64,000 nucleotides of DNA from Podospora pseudocomata (taxonomy: Eukaryota > Ascomycota > Sordariomycetes > Sordariales > Podosporaceae): contig NC_085888.1 in assembly GCF_035222375.1 (NCBI RefSeq), forward strand, positions 930,001 through 994,000, given 5' to 3'. The notes under the pieces are model-generated. The model was not told the origin of the DNA. It ran no database searches and saw only the letters and a program-made list of their open reading frames with translations. Below, one piece after another: positions 47,851 through 59,800 of the stretch; the first letter of the stretch is position 1; the number at the start of each line of letters is the position of its first letter. Made by a program: the position numbers and the translations under genes.

Positions 47851-49221
47851 ATGTTTTCTACTACAACAACAACTGCAAAGCCAACACCGATTATGACTCT
47901 GCTGCTACGAGGGCCCTGTCGCCTGCTCGCCCCCCACAAACATGCGACATGCCATCCCCGCGCAGGGGCAGTCTGCACATCACCACCATCGTCACGGTTC
48001 ATAGCTCTACCACAACGCCGAAATGCCTCGTCTTCTTCCACCGACAATAATGCGCAACAGCAGCCCCCCTCCCCCTCTCCTGCCCCGCGACGAACTCGCC
48101 CGAAAACAGCCCTCTTCTTCCCCGGTCAGGGCGTCCAAAAGGTCGGCATGCTCGCCCCTTGGCTCGAAGCCTTCCCCACCACCGCCGCGCCGATAGTCGA
48201 AGAAATAGACCACATTGTCGGGTATAGACTCTCGGACGTGATCGCCAATGGCCCGTCCAAAGACCTCAACCTCACCCCCAACGCCCAGCCCGCCATCATG
48301 GCGACCTCGATCCTGATACTGCGTATCCTAGAAAAGGAATTCGGGTTCAAGGTGGATGAACGAGTGGATTTCACACTGGGACATTCCCTGGGGGAGTTTG
48401 CGGCACTGGTGTCGTCTGGCTACATTGAATTCGAAGACTCGCTGCACATGGTGCAGAAACGGGCCGAGGCCATGGCGGATGCGACGAGGAAGGCAGAGGA
48501 GGAGTACGGAGGGGAGTATGGCATGGTGGCTATTGTTTCCGAGCCGCCGCACATGCAGCAGTTGATAGCTGCGATCGAGGAGTTTGTTGGGTATGGGAGC
48601 GAGGGGGGGAAGAGCGAGAGTGCGGAGAACAGGTCGCCGATCGAGCAGGTGCTTATTGCGAATGTAAATTCCAAGAACCAGATTGTGCTGTCGGGGAATA
48701 TTGAACGGATCAAGACGCTGGTGGCGCATGTGAGGCAGTTTTTGGGGCACGATCCTAGGGCTGTGAGGCTGAAGAGTGATAGTCCTTTTCATAGCCCGAT
48801 TATGAAGCCTGCTGTGGGGGTTATGCATAGGATTTTGAACGGGAGGAGTCGTCGGGTGAAGGGGAGGGAGGGAGAGGATATTGTTAGCTGGCCGGGGCTG
48901 GTGCCGTGTGTGAGTAATGTGACCGCGAGGGTGTTTGGGAGTAGGGAAGAAGTAAAGGATTTGCTGGCGAGGCAGTGTTTGGAGACTGTCCAGTGGTGGG
49001 GGAGCATCAAGTATTTGGATCAGGAGGAGAAGGTGAGGAGATGGGTGGGGATTGGGCCGGGGAAGGTTGGGAGGAACTTAGTGGGCAAGGAGGTGGGGAT
49101 GAGAGGGAAGGATGCGGTCAAGGGGGGTGGTGTGTGGGCTATTACTGATCCGAGCGAGATTGAGGAGGTGTTGAGGGGGTTGGAGGAGACGGAGAATTTG
49201 GTGGACGAGGAGGCCCAGTGA
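47851..49221 (+). CDS. mct1: Mitochondrial malonyl-CoA:ACP transacylase (FabD-like)
   Basis: A single exon, 456 aa. The N-terminus is rich in Arg, Ser and Ala with few acids, a mitochondrial presequence; the second ATG at 47893 (MTLLLRGPCRLL) is an equally good start. The acyltransferase domain begins with ALFFPGQGVQKVGM; the nucleophile is Ser 179 in GHSLGEFAAL, and the partner His lies in SDSPFHSPIM. The protein supplies malonyl-ACP to the mitochondrial type II fatty acid synthase that makes the lipoic acid precursor and supports complex I assembly. Confidence 0.94.
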   Translation: MFSTTTTTAKPTPIMTLLLRGPCRLLAPHKHATCHPRAGAVCTSPPSSRFIALPQRRNASSSSTDNNAQQQPPSPSPAPRRTRPKTALFFPGQGVQKVGMLAPWLEAFPTTAAPIVEEIDHIVGYRLSDVIANGPSKDLNLTPNAQPAIMATSILILRILEKEFGFKVDERVDFTLGHSLGEFAALVSSGYIEFEDSLHMVQKRAEAMADATRKAEEEYGGEYGMVAIVSEPPHMQQLIAAIEEFVGYGSEGGKSESAENRSPIEQVLIANVNSKNQIVLSGNIERIKTLVAHVRQFLGHDPRAVRLKSDSPFHSPIMKPAVGVMHRILNGRSRRVKGREGEDIVSWPGLVPCVSNVTARVFGSREEVKDLLARQCLETVQWWGSIKYLDQEEKVRRWVGIGPGKVGRNLVGKEVGMRGKDAVKGGGVWAITDPSEIEEVLRGLEETENLVDEEAQ

Positions 49222-49668
49222 TTTTTACGGGAGAGAGTATTATTATACCACTTGCGTATGGATATGGACATGGAAGTGGTTTGGTTTGACATGTTCAACA
49301 GCGAGCAGCGGGCGGCGGTTTGGCGTTTGGGTTATTTGGGGGTTTGATGTGCCCACCTAGGATACAAACTGTAATTGGTTACCCATTTATTTTTTACTCT
49401 TTACTCACGTCACAGGGGTAATTGTCTGTGGCATATGTTGGATGCTATGTCTATGATAACTGGATGTGTAAGTGAAGGCTATGGGCCGCCCCAAAACGGT
49501 GACCCACCAGTGCGGTACCTAGACTAGACTAAACCCCTGCGGCCCAAACAGCTGGCGTTAGCGGGGGGGAGCTTTGACCGCTGACATGCGCCTCCTTTCC
49601 AGCGCCCGTCCATCGAGGTTCTCTTTTTAAACCATACCACCACCCTAAAGGTAAATCCTCAGCACAAG
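49222..49668. other. Intergenic before the TRAPP gene
   Basis: 447 bp with T/A-rich 3' UTR-like start and a promoter side without clear motif. No gene seen. Confidence 0.5.
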
Positions 49669-50327
49669 ATGTCGACCACCCTCCCCTCAATTGCCTGCTT
49701 GGGCGTAATAGGTCGAAACGTATGTCTCTCTCTCTCTCTTTCTTTTCTTTCTTCTAGGAAAGCGCAAACTGACGGTCAACTTAGAACAACCCCCTCCACA
49801 TCTCCATCTTCAACTCCTACGACCCCTCCACCAACTCGTTCCGTCCAGTCCGCACGCCCCTCCAATTCTCCCTACTGCTCTCCTCCACCCTCGACATCTT
49901 TGAGCTCCGATCCCGCGCCCACGCCGCCCAGGGGACCGGCCTAACAGGTGACTTTGGCCTGCTGCACGCGGTAGACGAGAAGCTGGCGGCCTATGGCTTC
50001 GAGACCAACACGGGGGTGAAGTTTGTGGTCGTGGTGGACATGAGAGGGAGGAGAGCGTCGACTGCTGCTGCTGGCGTGGGAGAGGATGGGAAGAAGAGCA
50101 ATGCGGTGGGGACGACTGGGGTGGGGCTGAGAGAAGGGGAGATGAGGGTTGTGTTCAAGGCGATGCAGGCGGCGTATATCCGGTTGATGCAGAACCCTTT
50201 TTACGATCCGGATGAGCATAGCCCCCTGACGGGGCCGGGGAAGAAGATTACGAGTAGGAGGTTTGGGGAGGAGATGAGGAAGATTGGGGAGGGGTGGGTG
50301 CCAGGGGTGACGAGTTTGTCATTTTGA
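49669..50327 (+). CDS. tca17: TRAPP complex protein TRAPPC2L/Tca17-like
   Basis: Exons 49669-49719 and 49785-50327 give 197 aa. Exon 1 (MSTTLPSIACLGVIGRN) and exon 2 (NNPLHISIFNSYD) form the opening beta strands of the sedlin fold; later marks are FGLLHAVDEKLAAYG, GVKFVVVVDMRG, REGEMRVVFKAMQAAYIRLMQ and NPFYDPDEH. Tca17 promotes TRAPPII assembly at the Golgi. Compared with human TRAPPC2L (about 140 aa) there is a loop insertion with Ala/Thr-rich sequence after VVVDMRG. Trs20 is the nearest alternative, but the NNPLHI start fits TRAPPC2L better. Confidence 0.88.
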
Positions 50328-50582
50328 GTAGTTACGGTGTGGGTGTGTGTGCTAATGGGCGTTTGAAAAGGGGATACCTGGGTGTTTTTGGCGTTTTTTT
50401 TTCCTCTATCACAGCATTTCTTCTTCCAACGAAACAGAGACATTGTTTCTTTCAAGCAAGCGAAAACAGGGTTTATATTTACGGTTAGGATAGGTACGAG
50501 AGATAACCAATCCAGAGAAGCCAACCAAAACGCCAATCATCATCCCTTGTATGTACAGGAACTTCATCACCAGCAAATCTCG
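50328..50582. terminator. Shared 3' region of convergent TRAPP and GT90 genes
   Basis: 255 bp between opposing stop codons, with T runs near 50393-50405 on the plus strand. It must hold both 3' UTRs and poly(A) sites. Confidence 0.4.
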
Positions 50583-52103
50583 TCACTCGAACGAATTCGT
50601 CAGACTAAATTCCTCAAACGGCATTCCCTCCTCCCAGGCCTCCTCCCCTCCCTCGGGCCTCACAACTTTTGCCCACCCCGTCACCAACGCCCTCCAGTAA
50701 CACGCCTCGGCCGCTTTGGAGAAATACCCCCCTCCGACAAACAGCTCCCTCTGCCTGGTGGCGATCCCCTCGGCAACCTCTGGGTTTTCTTCTAACCACC
50801 TCACCGTCTCCTCCAGATCAGACCAGTCAGGCTTGACAAAAACAATATTCGCCTCCCTCGCGTCCACACCCGTCCCCCAAGCGCCCTTGACTCGTTCAGT
50901 CGTCTCCCATCTCTTGCCGGTCAACTCCCCACTGTAAACGGGTCTCACAAGATGGGTGGTGTGCTGCATCCAGAGAATGGGGGGCGTCAAAACGACGCTC
51001 TGGCACATTTGCAGAAATTGAAACCGGCCCGAGTAGGCGATTCCCTCGGTGTGGATGACGTATTTGTAGCGGCAAAAGTCCTGGATGGGCAAGGCGTTGG
51101 TTGCGTTGCGGTTTTTGCCTGTCCACTCTAACTTTTGGACGTCGAAGATTTCGGGGTGGGGGCGGGTGGTTTGGAGGAGGTTTTGGCGGAGGTGAGGGGA
51201 GAGGACCGAGTTGAACCAGGTTGTTCCGCGCCAGACGGCTTTGGGGATTTTGGAGGGGAAGGGGAGGGTTGATTCGAGGGAGGTGATGAGGGAGGCGGCG
51301 TGGGGGAGGGAGCGGATGAAGGGGAGGGGCCAGGACCAGAAGGAGAAGTGGGGGATTAGGAAGAGGCGTTGTTGTTGGGTGTTGGTTGGGGAGGGGGATT
51401 TGGGGGGGAAGATGGGGGAGGAGGCGGGGCGGGAGTAGGACCAGGCTGTGCCGAAGGGGGTGTCTTGGAAGTTGAGGGTGAAGAGGGTGTTTGGGAGGGG
51501 GGAGGGGGAGGTGAGGAGGGCGCGGTTGAGTTGGTGGAGGGAGGCGGTGCGGGACTGTTTCCCCCTGGGGGGGGGAGGATGTTAGTGAGGGGGGATGAAG
51601 AGGGGTGGGATGAACTGGGGGGTGTTTACGTTTGACATTTCTTGTGACAGATCTTTTCGTCGCTGGGCGTGGATGATGTAGATTTGCCCGTCTTTTATCC
51701 TTCCTTGTAATGGGCCTTGGTTGTTGGAGTATCTCTTCATGGTGAACGGACCCTTGGCGACGGCATCGTCGATTTCTTTGGTGAGGCCTGGGAAGGCAGC
51801 ATTGCATTGGTCTTCGTCTAGGGAAAGATTGTTGAGCAGCTCTGGGGGTGGCGGTCTTTGGCTTAGTTGTTTGGAAAGTGCTGGCTTCAAAGACGACGAC
51901 GACGACGACGACGATGATGGTGATGGTGTCCTCCAGAGAAACACAAAGCAGTAAAACACGAGGATTCCACCCGCGATGAGTGTTATTTGTGTTATTCGTC
52001 GCTTTTGTCGGTGTTTTATTTTCATCTTCATTCGATTCGAGGATGTGTGTATTGGGAGAGATATTGGTTTGGACATCGGGATACTGAAGCGCTTTTCGAG
52101 CAT
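50583..52103 (-). CDS. Glycosyltransferase family 90 (CAP10/POGLUT-like), type II membrane protein
   Basis: Exons 52103-51630 and 51554-50583 give 481 aa. A Lys/Arg-rich cytoplasmic tail precedes a single anchor helix (ITLIAGGILVFYCFVFLW), as in Golgi enzymes, then a Ser-rich stem encoded by a GAC/TCG triplet repeat (51896-51920). The catalytic domain shows KAVWRGTTWFNSVLS, DFCRYKYVIHTEGIAYSGRF and QSVVLTPPILWMQHTTHLVRP, the GT90 signatures for donor binding. Relatives transfer xylose or glucose; the substrate here is unknown. The start at 52103 was chosen over 52181 because it keeps a short basic tail before the anchor; the intron 3' end at AACAG (51556-51555) was chosen for frame. Confidence 0.88.
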
Positions 52104-53450
52104 CGTGTCGGTTTGATCTCGTCTATCGTCGCTTGAATCTGCGGAGAGAAGGATTTCTTCACCACAACCTAGCCCAGGCAAGGAAAAAAAAGATGTACAT
52201 CAAAGATGCATAGTGTTGAACATGTGGTTGCTCTTCTCCCGCGCTGTTCCCGAACCAGCACGGCGATGTGAAAACGATGTCATCAACACCTCTGTCCCAG
52301 GAAAGAGAGACGGCAGGTAGCGTACAAGACGAATGGCACACGGGGTCTAGCGAGAAGGAAACAAACAGTATCAAAATCTGGGGAAAGTCGCATGTTTGGA
52401 CCTGCGGGGTCTCCCAAGACTTCAAATCCCAGGTTGAACGTTGACAAGACCTCAACCCGCGGCGACTCTTGCTCCGAAGCCATCGATCGCCCCCCATGTA
52501 GAGAGAGACCATGCTCACCCTTACAGGGAGACACCGCATCTGATTTGAGGAAGGGGGTGCTGCCCGGCAAAAGAAGCGGTACTTACGCAACCAGCCACAG
52601 GAAAGCTCGCCAGATTTCAATCTATCTTTCTATTCTTCCAGTGGTAGCTTGTGCAACAGTACCATACAACGTGCAAGTGCCTCTTGGTGTTTCCCCTACC
52701 CTACCACTTCCCCCTCCGAGAGCTGCGCGATTGTCCCGATTTAGCAACTCCCCCAGAGTCACCAAGACTCAAGCCCCCCCCGATGTAACCCTGCGACCGT
52801 TCTTCCCCACAAGTTTGACCAACCAATCGTTCGAGTCGTCGAGAGATCCGATTCCGTGTCTGTCAAAACCTGGAGGGGGCTAACGCACGATAAAAGGCGA
52901 GACGGGTAGGTAGCTTGTGTGTGGTTGTTTCCGGGTTTGATATGGGAAGCGAAACACGGCACGATAGGGTGTGAAAAGCTTCATGTCTGAGATACGGAGG
53001 CATTGAGAGCTGCTATGGTCAGTTTCATTCTACCATGGCGCAAACACCAGGTAAACGCCTGTGAGCTATCTCGATGTGATAACTTCCTATAGGTGGGATG
53101 GTTGTTTCTGAAAGTTCAAGATCAACCACTTCATAGGCACGCAGTTTTGCCCCTCATTGTCATTTTCACCTCGCCACTGCATAGTCACAATATTGACCAG
53201 CATATCTCACACACCTCTTTGATTCAGCAAACACTTTTGAACATTGCTAACCCTGCCCACAGTCCACCTCTGCTGACTTCTGGACTATTCCAGACTGTTC
53301 ATTTTCCAAGTAATGGCTACAAGACCCAAAGAGATACCTAGTCACGTTATCGACAAGATAAATCTCACTAGAACAACAGCAACAACAACTCATGTTATAA
53401 ACCTGACCACGTCCCAGACAATATCTTAGTCAATACCCCTTTAAAGGTAC
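52104..53450. other. 1.3 kb without a supportable gene
   Basis: The first part is the probable GT90 promoter. Frames on both strands (up to 163 codons) lack domains and ATG starts in good context. Sequence after 53,000 is AT-richer and may be decayed repeat DNA. Confidence 0.4.
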
Positions 53451-54159
53451 CTAGTCAGAAGGCCTTCGAAGATCGACTAACAGCAGTGTCTCTGGGTTTA
53501 GTATAGTGAAAAGTGGTATAATTGGGGCTGACATAGCTCGAAGCGGTATTGCTGGGGCTACCTTAGGGCGCCTGTAATCAATGTCGTGGGGACCGGGACG
53601 ACAAAGAGTAGGATCTATAGAGCTAGGGTAGCGAGAACCGACGTTTCTGGGGCCGCCATGACGAAAAGCTATTTCGGTCGAGTCGCTGCTTTCAGAGCCG
53701 GTGTTTCTAGAGCCGGTGTTTCTAGAGCCCCTGCTGCTAGGCCCGGAATAATTAGCAGAAGTCTTGTTGGGGCCGGTATGACGAATCGATACCGCTCGGG
53801 CCGTCTTGGCTGGTGCCGGTGTTGCTAGAGCCAGTGTTATCGGGACCGGCTTCCTTAGAATTGGACCTTGGTAGTGCCTGGGCCGGTGTTGCTGGGTTCC
53901 GGGGGTTGTTAGACTGGGCGTGCCTAGAACCGGTATTACTGGATTTCGGGTTGCCGGAATCAGCTTGCCTAGAGCTGGTGTTCTTGGACTTGGACTTGGG
54001 GTTGTTTGACTCGGTGTGTCTGGAACCGGCGTGGCTGGAACCGCTATTGGGGGCGTTGCTGGATTCAGTGCTGCTGGGCTCAGTTTGCCTAGAGCCGGTA
54101 CTGCTGGACTCGGGGTTACTGGACTCGGCATGCCTAGAGCCGGTAGTGCTGCTCGTCAT
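53451..54159 (-). other. Low-complexity repeat ORF region (TGSRHAESNNP-type repeats)
   Basis: From ATG 54159 a frame of 135 codons reads Ser/Asn/Gly-rich with a loose 15-residue repeat (TGSRHAESSNPES, TGSRQTEPSSTES, AGSRHTESNNPKS, TSSRQADSGNPKS, TGSRHAQSNNPRN) and stops at 53752. Motifs of the same kind (SSRGSRNTGSRNTGSESSDS) continue in another frame to about 53600. The underlying DNA is a degenerate minisatellite built on about 45 bp. Codons of the repeat stay in frame over 90 residues, which suggests past or present coding. No family recognised; it may be a broken or species-specific repeat protein. Confidence 0.4.
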
Positions 54160-55012
54160 GTTGAATACAGCTGTTGGCTAGAAGTATTATGGTAAAACGA
54201 ACGTGGTCGGTTATGTGTGTAATCACATTTGAGAGAGGACAAAATGGTGCAGTTGAATGACGGGAGTTTGGGTACCTGAGTTTTCTAGTGATCCCTTTTG
54301 GGGAATCACGGGAATTAGAGCCCCAGCAACAACCAGAGGCTCTTGCTGACAGTCCAAATGGCAAGAGACATGGAGATGTTCTTCGATAGTTGGGAAAATA
54401 CTGCAGTGTGACAGCCCTGGGTTGTCATACACGCCATAGCACTCAGATTCCGAGACCTATTGTTCATGGAATATATATACATTGTTTTGTACATGTTACC
54501 ATCAACAACTCATCAAAAAACCCTCCTTCCAAATGAGGTTAGGATTACAGAGCCTGTCGGTTATGTAAACGTCAAATGAGCCCATCTGAAGTCGTATATA
54601 CGCCACCTTTCACCTCGTCTAGAACCGCAAGCCAAGAGTCAAACTAAAACGATATTGTGACAGCCCTCCATGAGTCTCCGGCTACATACGTACAAGAACA
54701 AAAGCACTATACATGAATACACCCCAGTGGTATAAATAAACGCCTCTTTATGCTTCCCGGTCTAATGATTCTGTTGTTCCCTCCAGCTTCATGAAACCGC
54801 CACCGCTCCCAAATCCCAAACCCGTTCAAAAAGATGAAAAAAAGACACCGCTGTGTCCATGCGTTCCAGGCGATGCTATGCGTTTTGGTCATCGACAACC
54901 CAGTGCCTCCCAATCGTGTGTACCCTCCCGAAAACGCCGAGAAAAAAAGACCAAGAATATGATGTGCGTGTGTAAAGTGTGCAAAGGCGTATGAGTAGTT
55001 CGAAGCAAGTGA
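54160..55012. other. AT-rich intergenic region with a 12-bp direct repeat pair
   Basis: TGTGACAGCCCT occurs at 54407-54418 and 54656-54667. The interval has TATATATA near 54470. This resembles the ends of a short LTR-like fossil, but the evidence is thin. No gene seen. Confidence 0.35.
54407..54667. repeat. TGTGACAGCCCT direct repeats bounding a 250-bp AT-rich segment
   Basis: Two identical 12-mers in the same orientation. Many fungal LTRs start TGTGACAGCC, and the segment ends in TGTGACA like the repeats at 35 kb. Possible remnant of a solo LTR; degenerate if so. Confidence 0.3.
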
Positions 55013-55753
55013 CTAAACGTGCCTTGTGCGTTTCCCACCGCCAAACATATCCTTTCCGTTCCCGAGATCGACACCGTTTAGGTCGAAGTACTCAGCGAGG
55101 TTCATCTTTCTCTTGTGGCCCGCGCCCTGTCCCAAATCTCTCCGTGTCCTCCCAGGTCGTACATCTCTTCTTCTGGTGTTGCGTGGTGTCGTCCGGTTTG
55201 ATGTGCTATGGTTTGATGCTTGGTTGGCATCAGACAGGTTGAGGTTGGCGAGCCGCATGGCCTCATCGTGAGGATAAGCATGTGCTGACTGGAAGTTGAA
55301 GGTATCCTGCGTAGGAACAACAAAGTCGACCTCCTCCACTATCGGGCTAGGCGGACAGGGAACCGTTGCAAGAACCGGAGTCGCCGACTCTCTCATCTGG
55401 ACCTCTTCCCGGTCGACAGATGTTTGTGCTGCCGGAGGGCTCGTTCGTTGTGCCTGAGGGGATGAGGCGGCAGGCTCGGGCTTCTCGGGCTCGTCGTCGC
55501 TCTCGATGGATGGGGGTGTGGTGTCCCTAGTCTCTGATCTATCCATCGCCCATTTCCGGATCTTTGAGCCTACATCACCAGCAGACAGTCCGATGTTTTC
55601 TTTGTCCAGAAAGGCAATCAGGTCTTCAAGACAGTCTTGATAGCCATCGGCGCGAGACTTGGTTTGCGCGGCCGCTGACGTCTTGTAGAGCTTGGTGACG
55701 GACAGTGCAGCAGCCCGGAAGGCATCGAGAAGCTCGTGCGAATCGGCGCTCAT
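55013..55753 (-). CDS. HAPSTR1/C16orf72-like (UPF0472) protein
   Basis: A single exon, 246 aa. The N-terminal helical part LLDAFRAAALSVTKLYKTS, followed by GYQDCLEDLIAFLDKENIG, resembles the conserved block of human C16orf72/HAPSTR1 (a partner of the HUWE1 ubiquitin ligase in stress signalling), which also has an AxxAVTxLYK motif and a GYQ...DLISFL segment. The middle is acidic and Pro/Ser-rich; the C-terminus is basic (TRRDLGQGAGHKRKMNLAEYF), possibly a nuclear signal. The similarity is by eye; the frame itself is convincing in length, start context and composition. Confidence 0.6.
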   Translation of the reverse strand: MSADSHELLDAFRAAALSVTKLYKTSAAAQTKSRADGYQDCLEDLIAFLDKENIGLSAGDVGSKIRKWAMDRSETRDTTPPSIESDDEPEKPEPAASSPQAQRTSPPAAQTSVDREEVQMRESATPVLATVPCPPSPIVEEVDFVVPTQDTFNFQSAHAYPHDEAMRLANLNLSDANQASNHSTSNRTTPRNTRRRDVRPGRTRRDLGQGAGHKRKMNLAEYFDLNGVDLGNGKDMFGGGKRTRHV

Positions 55754-56886
55754 GGCTGAATGTGAAGTTGTAGGCGGTAAAAAGAGGCGAGGTCTCGTCC
55801 ACGCCCTGGCAGTCTATGAGGTTGTCGAAGTCGGTGGAAAGCTTCGGGGGTGATGACTCTGCCTGATTACTGGGGAGATCGAGGTACTGAGGGGTTTTCG
55901 CTAAACAACGAGAGCCAGGTTGAAGTGGGACTTGGAGTGGAGATGGACCTGTCAGGGTGTCGTTTTTGGCGGGGCGTTGCCTGGGAGCTTCTTCTTCTTC
56001 ACTGTTGAGGCCCAGCCCGGCCTTGCACTTGAGGTTCTTGAAAAGAGTGTCGGTCGGATTAGAAGAAAGATCAACACACAATATGGCTATGATGTTTGGC
56101 TATAGGGATAAGATGATTGATGCTTGAGTCGGGCTGTCAACACGGCCAAGTCTGTGTTGTCATATGCTGAGTGAGTTGGACGAGCACGGGACTGGCTCCA
56201 ACAGAGGCCGTGGAAGATTGGCTCCTTTCTTTCCAACAGGGCCAGTTACGGTTCAGGGGTTGTTGCATACCGCCTACAGCACGTGCGAAGCTCGGGCAAA
56301 GGCCGGTCCTCTCTCTGAGCCGTGCACATTGATTTCGAAGTGCTTCAATGAGCATAATACTCTGTATCTGGATCAGAGAGACAATGAATATAGAGAGGAA
56401 AACTGCTGTTTAGACTCAAGAAAGACTAGGTCACATAAGGTAGTTGCTTCAAAGTCAATGGAGAGCCTGTTGGCTGTTTTACAGTATATTGTAAATATGG
56501 AGCGAGGCTGTCTCTCACTGGCTCTTTCATTCATCAGTAGTGTTAATCAGCAGGGCGGCGGAGCCTTTTGGACGACGGCACTTTAATCCCCTCCGCCATC
56601 CAGGGCCTGTGATTGGCTGGGCTGGAACGCGGTTTGGCCAATTTGGGGTTCCTCGACCTCAGAAATTCGCACCTTACGGCACCCACCCTTCCTCAAACAA
56701 CTACACCCCAAGCCGGCTTTCTGATTTTCACTCATTGCGCACACCAGACGACTTATCATCGCCAAAAAATCGTCGGCACCATCTCCGGGATCATAGCAAC
56801 CTTCTCCGACTCGCTTACACACGCGAGAGCGCGTCTTCGTCGCGTATAATTGATCCAAAGCCTCGACGAGGTACCCAGCAGCCACC
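55754..56886. other. 1.1 kb between the divergent HAPSTR1-like and ISWI genes
   Basis: Holds both promoters. ATTGG/CCAAT elements lie at 56611-56615 and 56637-56641, about 250 bp before the ISWI ATG. No gene supported. Confidence 0.5.
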
Positions 56887-59800
56887 ATGGCTCCCCGTGG
56901 CCGACAGAGCGACAACGACACCGACGCGTCCATGCAGGATGCGCCTGAGTCCGCCAGCCACGTTGTCGACGAGATGGTGAGTTTTATCTCCCGACTTGCT
57001 GGCCCAAGCCCAATCAACCGAACTGACCATATCTCCAGGAGGTCGACGAGACTCCCGATTATACCGACTCAGATACCAATCCAAATACTACCGCCAGCAG
57101 CGTAGCCGGGGAACCAGTTCCAGATGGCCGCAAGAAGCGCTCGGAGGCCAACCAACTGCGAAGAAGCATATTTGGTAAAAAGCACGACAGGTTGGGAGAA
57201 TCAAAGGTAGGAAGATTGAACAGGCGCAAAGAATCATGCTGCCCGTGTCTGTAGGCTGACAATTCGATAGGAGGATGACACGATTCGCCGGTTCCGATAC
57301 CTTTTGGGTTTGACTGATTTGTTCCGCCACTTCATCGAGCACAACCCAGACCCCAAAATCCGCGAAATCATGGCCGAGATCGATCGCCAAAATGAAGAAG
57401 CAGCGAAAAACAAGAAGGGCGCTGGTCGTCAGGGCGGCGCTACTAGTGAAAGACGTCGACGCACCGAGGCCGAGGAAGACGCCGAACTTCTCAAGGACGA
57501 AAAGCACGGTGGCTCAGCCGAGACCGTCTTCCGCGAATCCCCCGCTTTCATCAATGGCACCATGAGAGATTACCAGGTTGCCGGTCTGAACTGGCTCATT
57601 TCCCTCCACGAGAATGGTATCTCTGGTATTCTGGCCGACGAAATGGGTCTGGGCAAGACACTGCAGACCATCTCTTTCCTGGGCTATCTTCGGCACATCA
57701 TGGGCATCACTGGTCCCCACCTCATCACAGTTCCGAAATCAACTCTGGACAACTGGAAGCGAGAGTTTGCAAAGTGGACGCCCGAGGTCAATGTGTTGAT
57801 TTTGCAAGGCGCCAAGGAGGAGCGTCACCAGCTCATCAACGATCGGTTGGTGGACGAGGATTTCGACGTGTGCATCACCAGCTACGAAATGATTCTCCGA
57901 GAAAAGGCCCATCTTCGAAAATTCGCCTGGGAGTACATCATCATCGACGAGGCCCATCGCATCAAGAACGAGGAGTCCTCGCTTGCCCAGGTCATTCGCA
58001 TGTTCAACTCGCGCAACCGTCTTTTGATCACGGGAACCCCGCTACAGAACAACCTGCACGAGCTTTGGGCGCTGCTCAACTTTTTGTTGCCTGATGTGTT
58101 TGGTGACTCTGAGGCTTTCGACCAGTGGTTCTCGGGCCAAGATAGAGACCAGGATACGGTTGTGCAGCAGCTGCACAAGGTGTTGCGGCCTTTCCTGCTT
58201 CGTCGTGTCAAGAGCGATGTGGAGAAGAGCCTTCTACCCAAGAAGGAGGTGAATGTCTACATTGGCATGTCGGAGATGCAAGTGAAGTGGTACAAGAGAA
58301 TTCTGGAGAAGGACATTGACGCCGTCAACGGTGCAGGAGGCAAGCGCGAGTCCAAGACCAGACTTCTCAACATTGTGATGCAGCTTCGAAAGTGCTGCAA
58401 CCACCCTTATCTGTTTGAAGGTGCGGAGCCGGGCCCTCCTTACACCACAGACGAGCATTTGGTCTTCAACTCCGGCAAGATGATTATTCTCGACAAGCTT
58501 CTCAAGAGAATGCAGGCCCAAGACAGTCGCGTGCTGATCTTCTCGCAAATGAGTCGCCTGTTGGATATCCTGGAGGACTACTGCGTCTTCCGCGGTTACA
58601 AGTACTGCAGAATCGATGGTGGCACAGCCCACGAGGATCGTATTGCGGCCATCGACGAGTACAACAAGCCCGGATCTGAGAAGTTCATCTTCTTGTTGAC
58701 AACAAGAGCCGGTGGTTTGGGAATCAACTTGACAACCGCCGATATTGTTATTCTCTACGACAGCGACTGGAACCCCCAGGCCGATCTGCAGGCCATGGAC
58801 AGAGCGCATCGTATTGGTCAAACCAAGCAAGTCGTGGTCTACCGGTTCGTGACAGACAATGCCATTGAAGAAAAGGTACTGGAGCGCGCGGCCCAGAAGC
58901 TGCGTCTTGATCAACTGGTTATCCAGCAGGGTCGCGCTCAAATTGCCGCCAAAGCTGCGGCGAACAAGGATGAGCTTTTGTCCATGATTCAGCACGGCGC
59001 CGGAAAGATTTTCGAGACCAAGAGCGCCTTTGGAGAACTGGCAGAGAAGGGTGGCGAGCTTGACGATGATGATATTGACAGAATTCTGAACGCCGGCGAG
59101 AGCCGGACGAAGGAGTTGAATGCCAAGTATGAGAAGCTTGGTATCGATGATTTGCAAAAGTTTACCTCCGAGTCAGCCTACGAGTGGAACGGCGAGGATT
59201 TTGCCGCCCGCAAGAAGGATGTCGGGCTTAGCTGGATCAACCCAGCGAAGCGTGAGCGCAAGGAGCAGATTTACTCGATTGACAAGTACTACAAGCAGGC
59301 CTTGCACACTGGTGGCCGGACTGCCGACACCAAGCCGAAGGCGCCTCGTGCCCCCAAGCAGGTAGCTGTACACGACTACCAGTTCTACCCACCCAGGCTC
59401 CGCGACCTTCAGGACAGGGAGACCGCCTACTATCGCAAGGAGATCGGCTACAAGGTTCCGTTACCCGAGGGCGACGACGACAACCTGTCTGAGCGGGAGG
59501 CCGAGAGGGCTCTCGACCAGCAGGAAATCGACAACGCCACTCCCCTGACCGAAGAAGAGCAAGAGGAGAAGCAACAGCTGGCTCAGCAAGGCTTTGGCGA
59601 GTGGAACAGGCGAGACTTTCAGCAGTTCATCAACGGTTCCGGTCGTTATGGCCGGAACAACTATGATGACATTGCTTTGGAGGTTGACAACAAGACTCCT
59701 GCAGAGATCAAGGCATACGCCAAGGTGTTCTGGCAGCGCTACACCGAGATCGCGGACTACCCCAAGTACCTAAAGGTGATTGAAGATGGTGAGGACCGCA

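Noticed and set aside
58234-59157. 307-codon minus frame inside ISWI
   Set aside because: Antisense shadow; plus strand encodes the SNF2 domain continuously.
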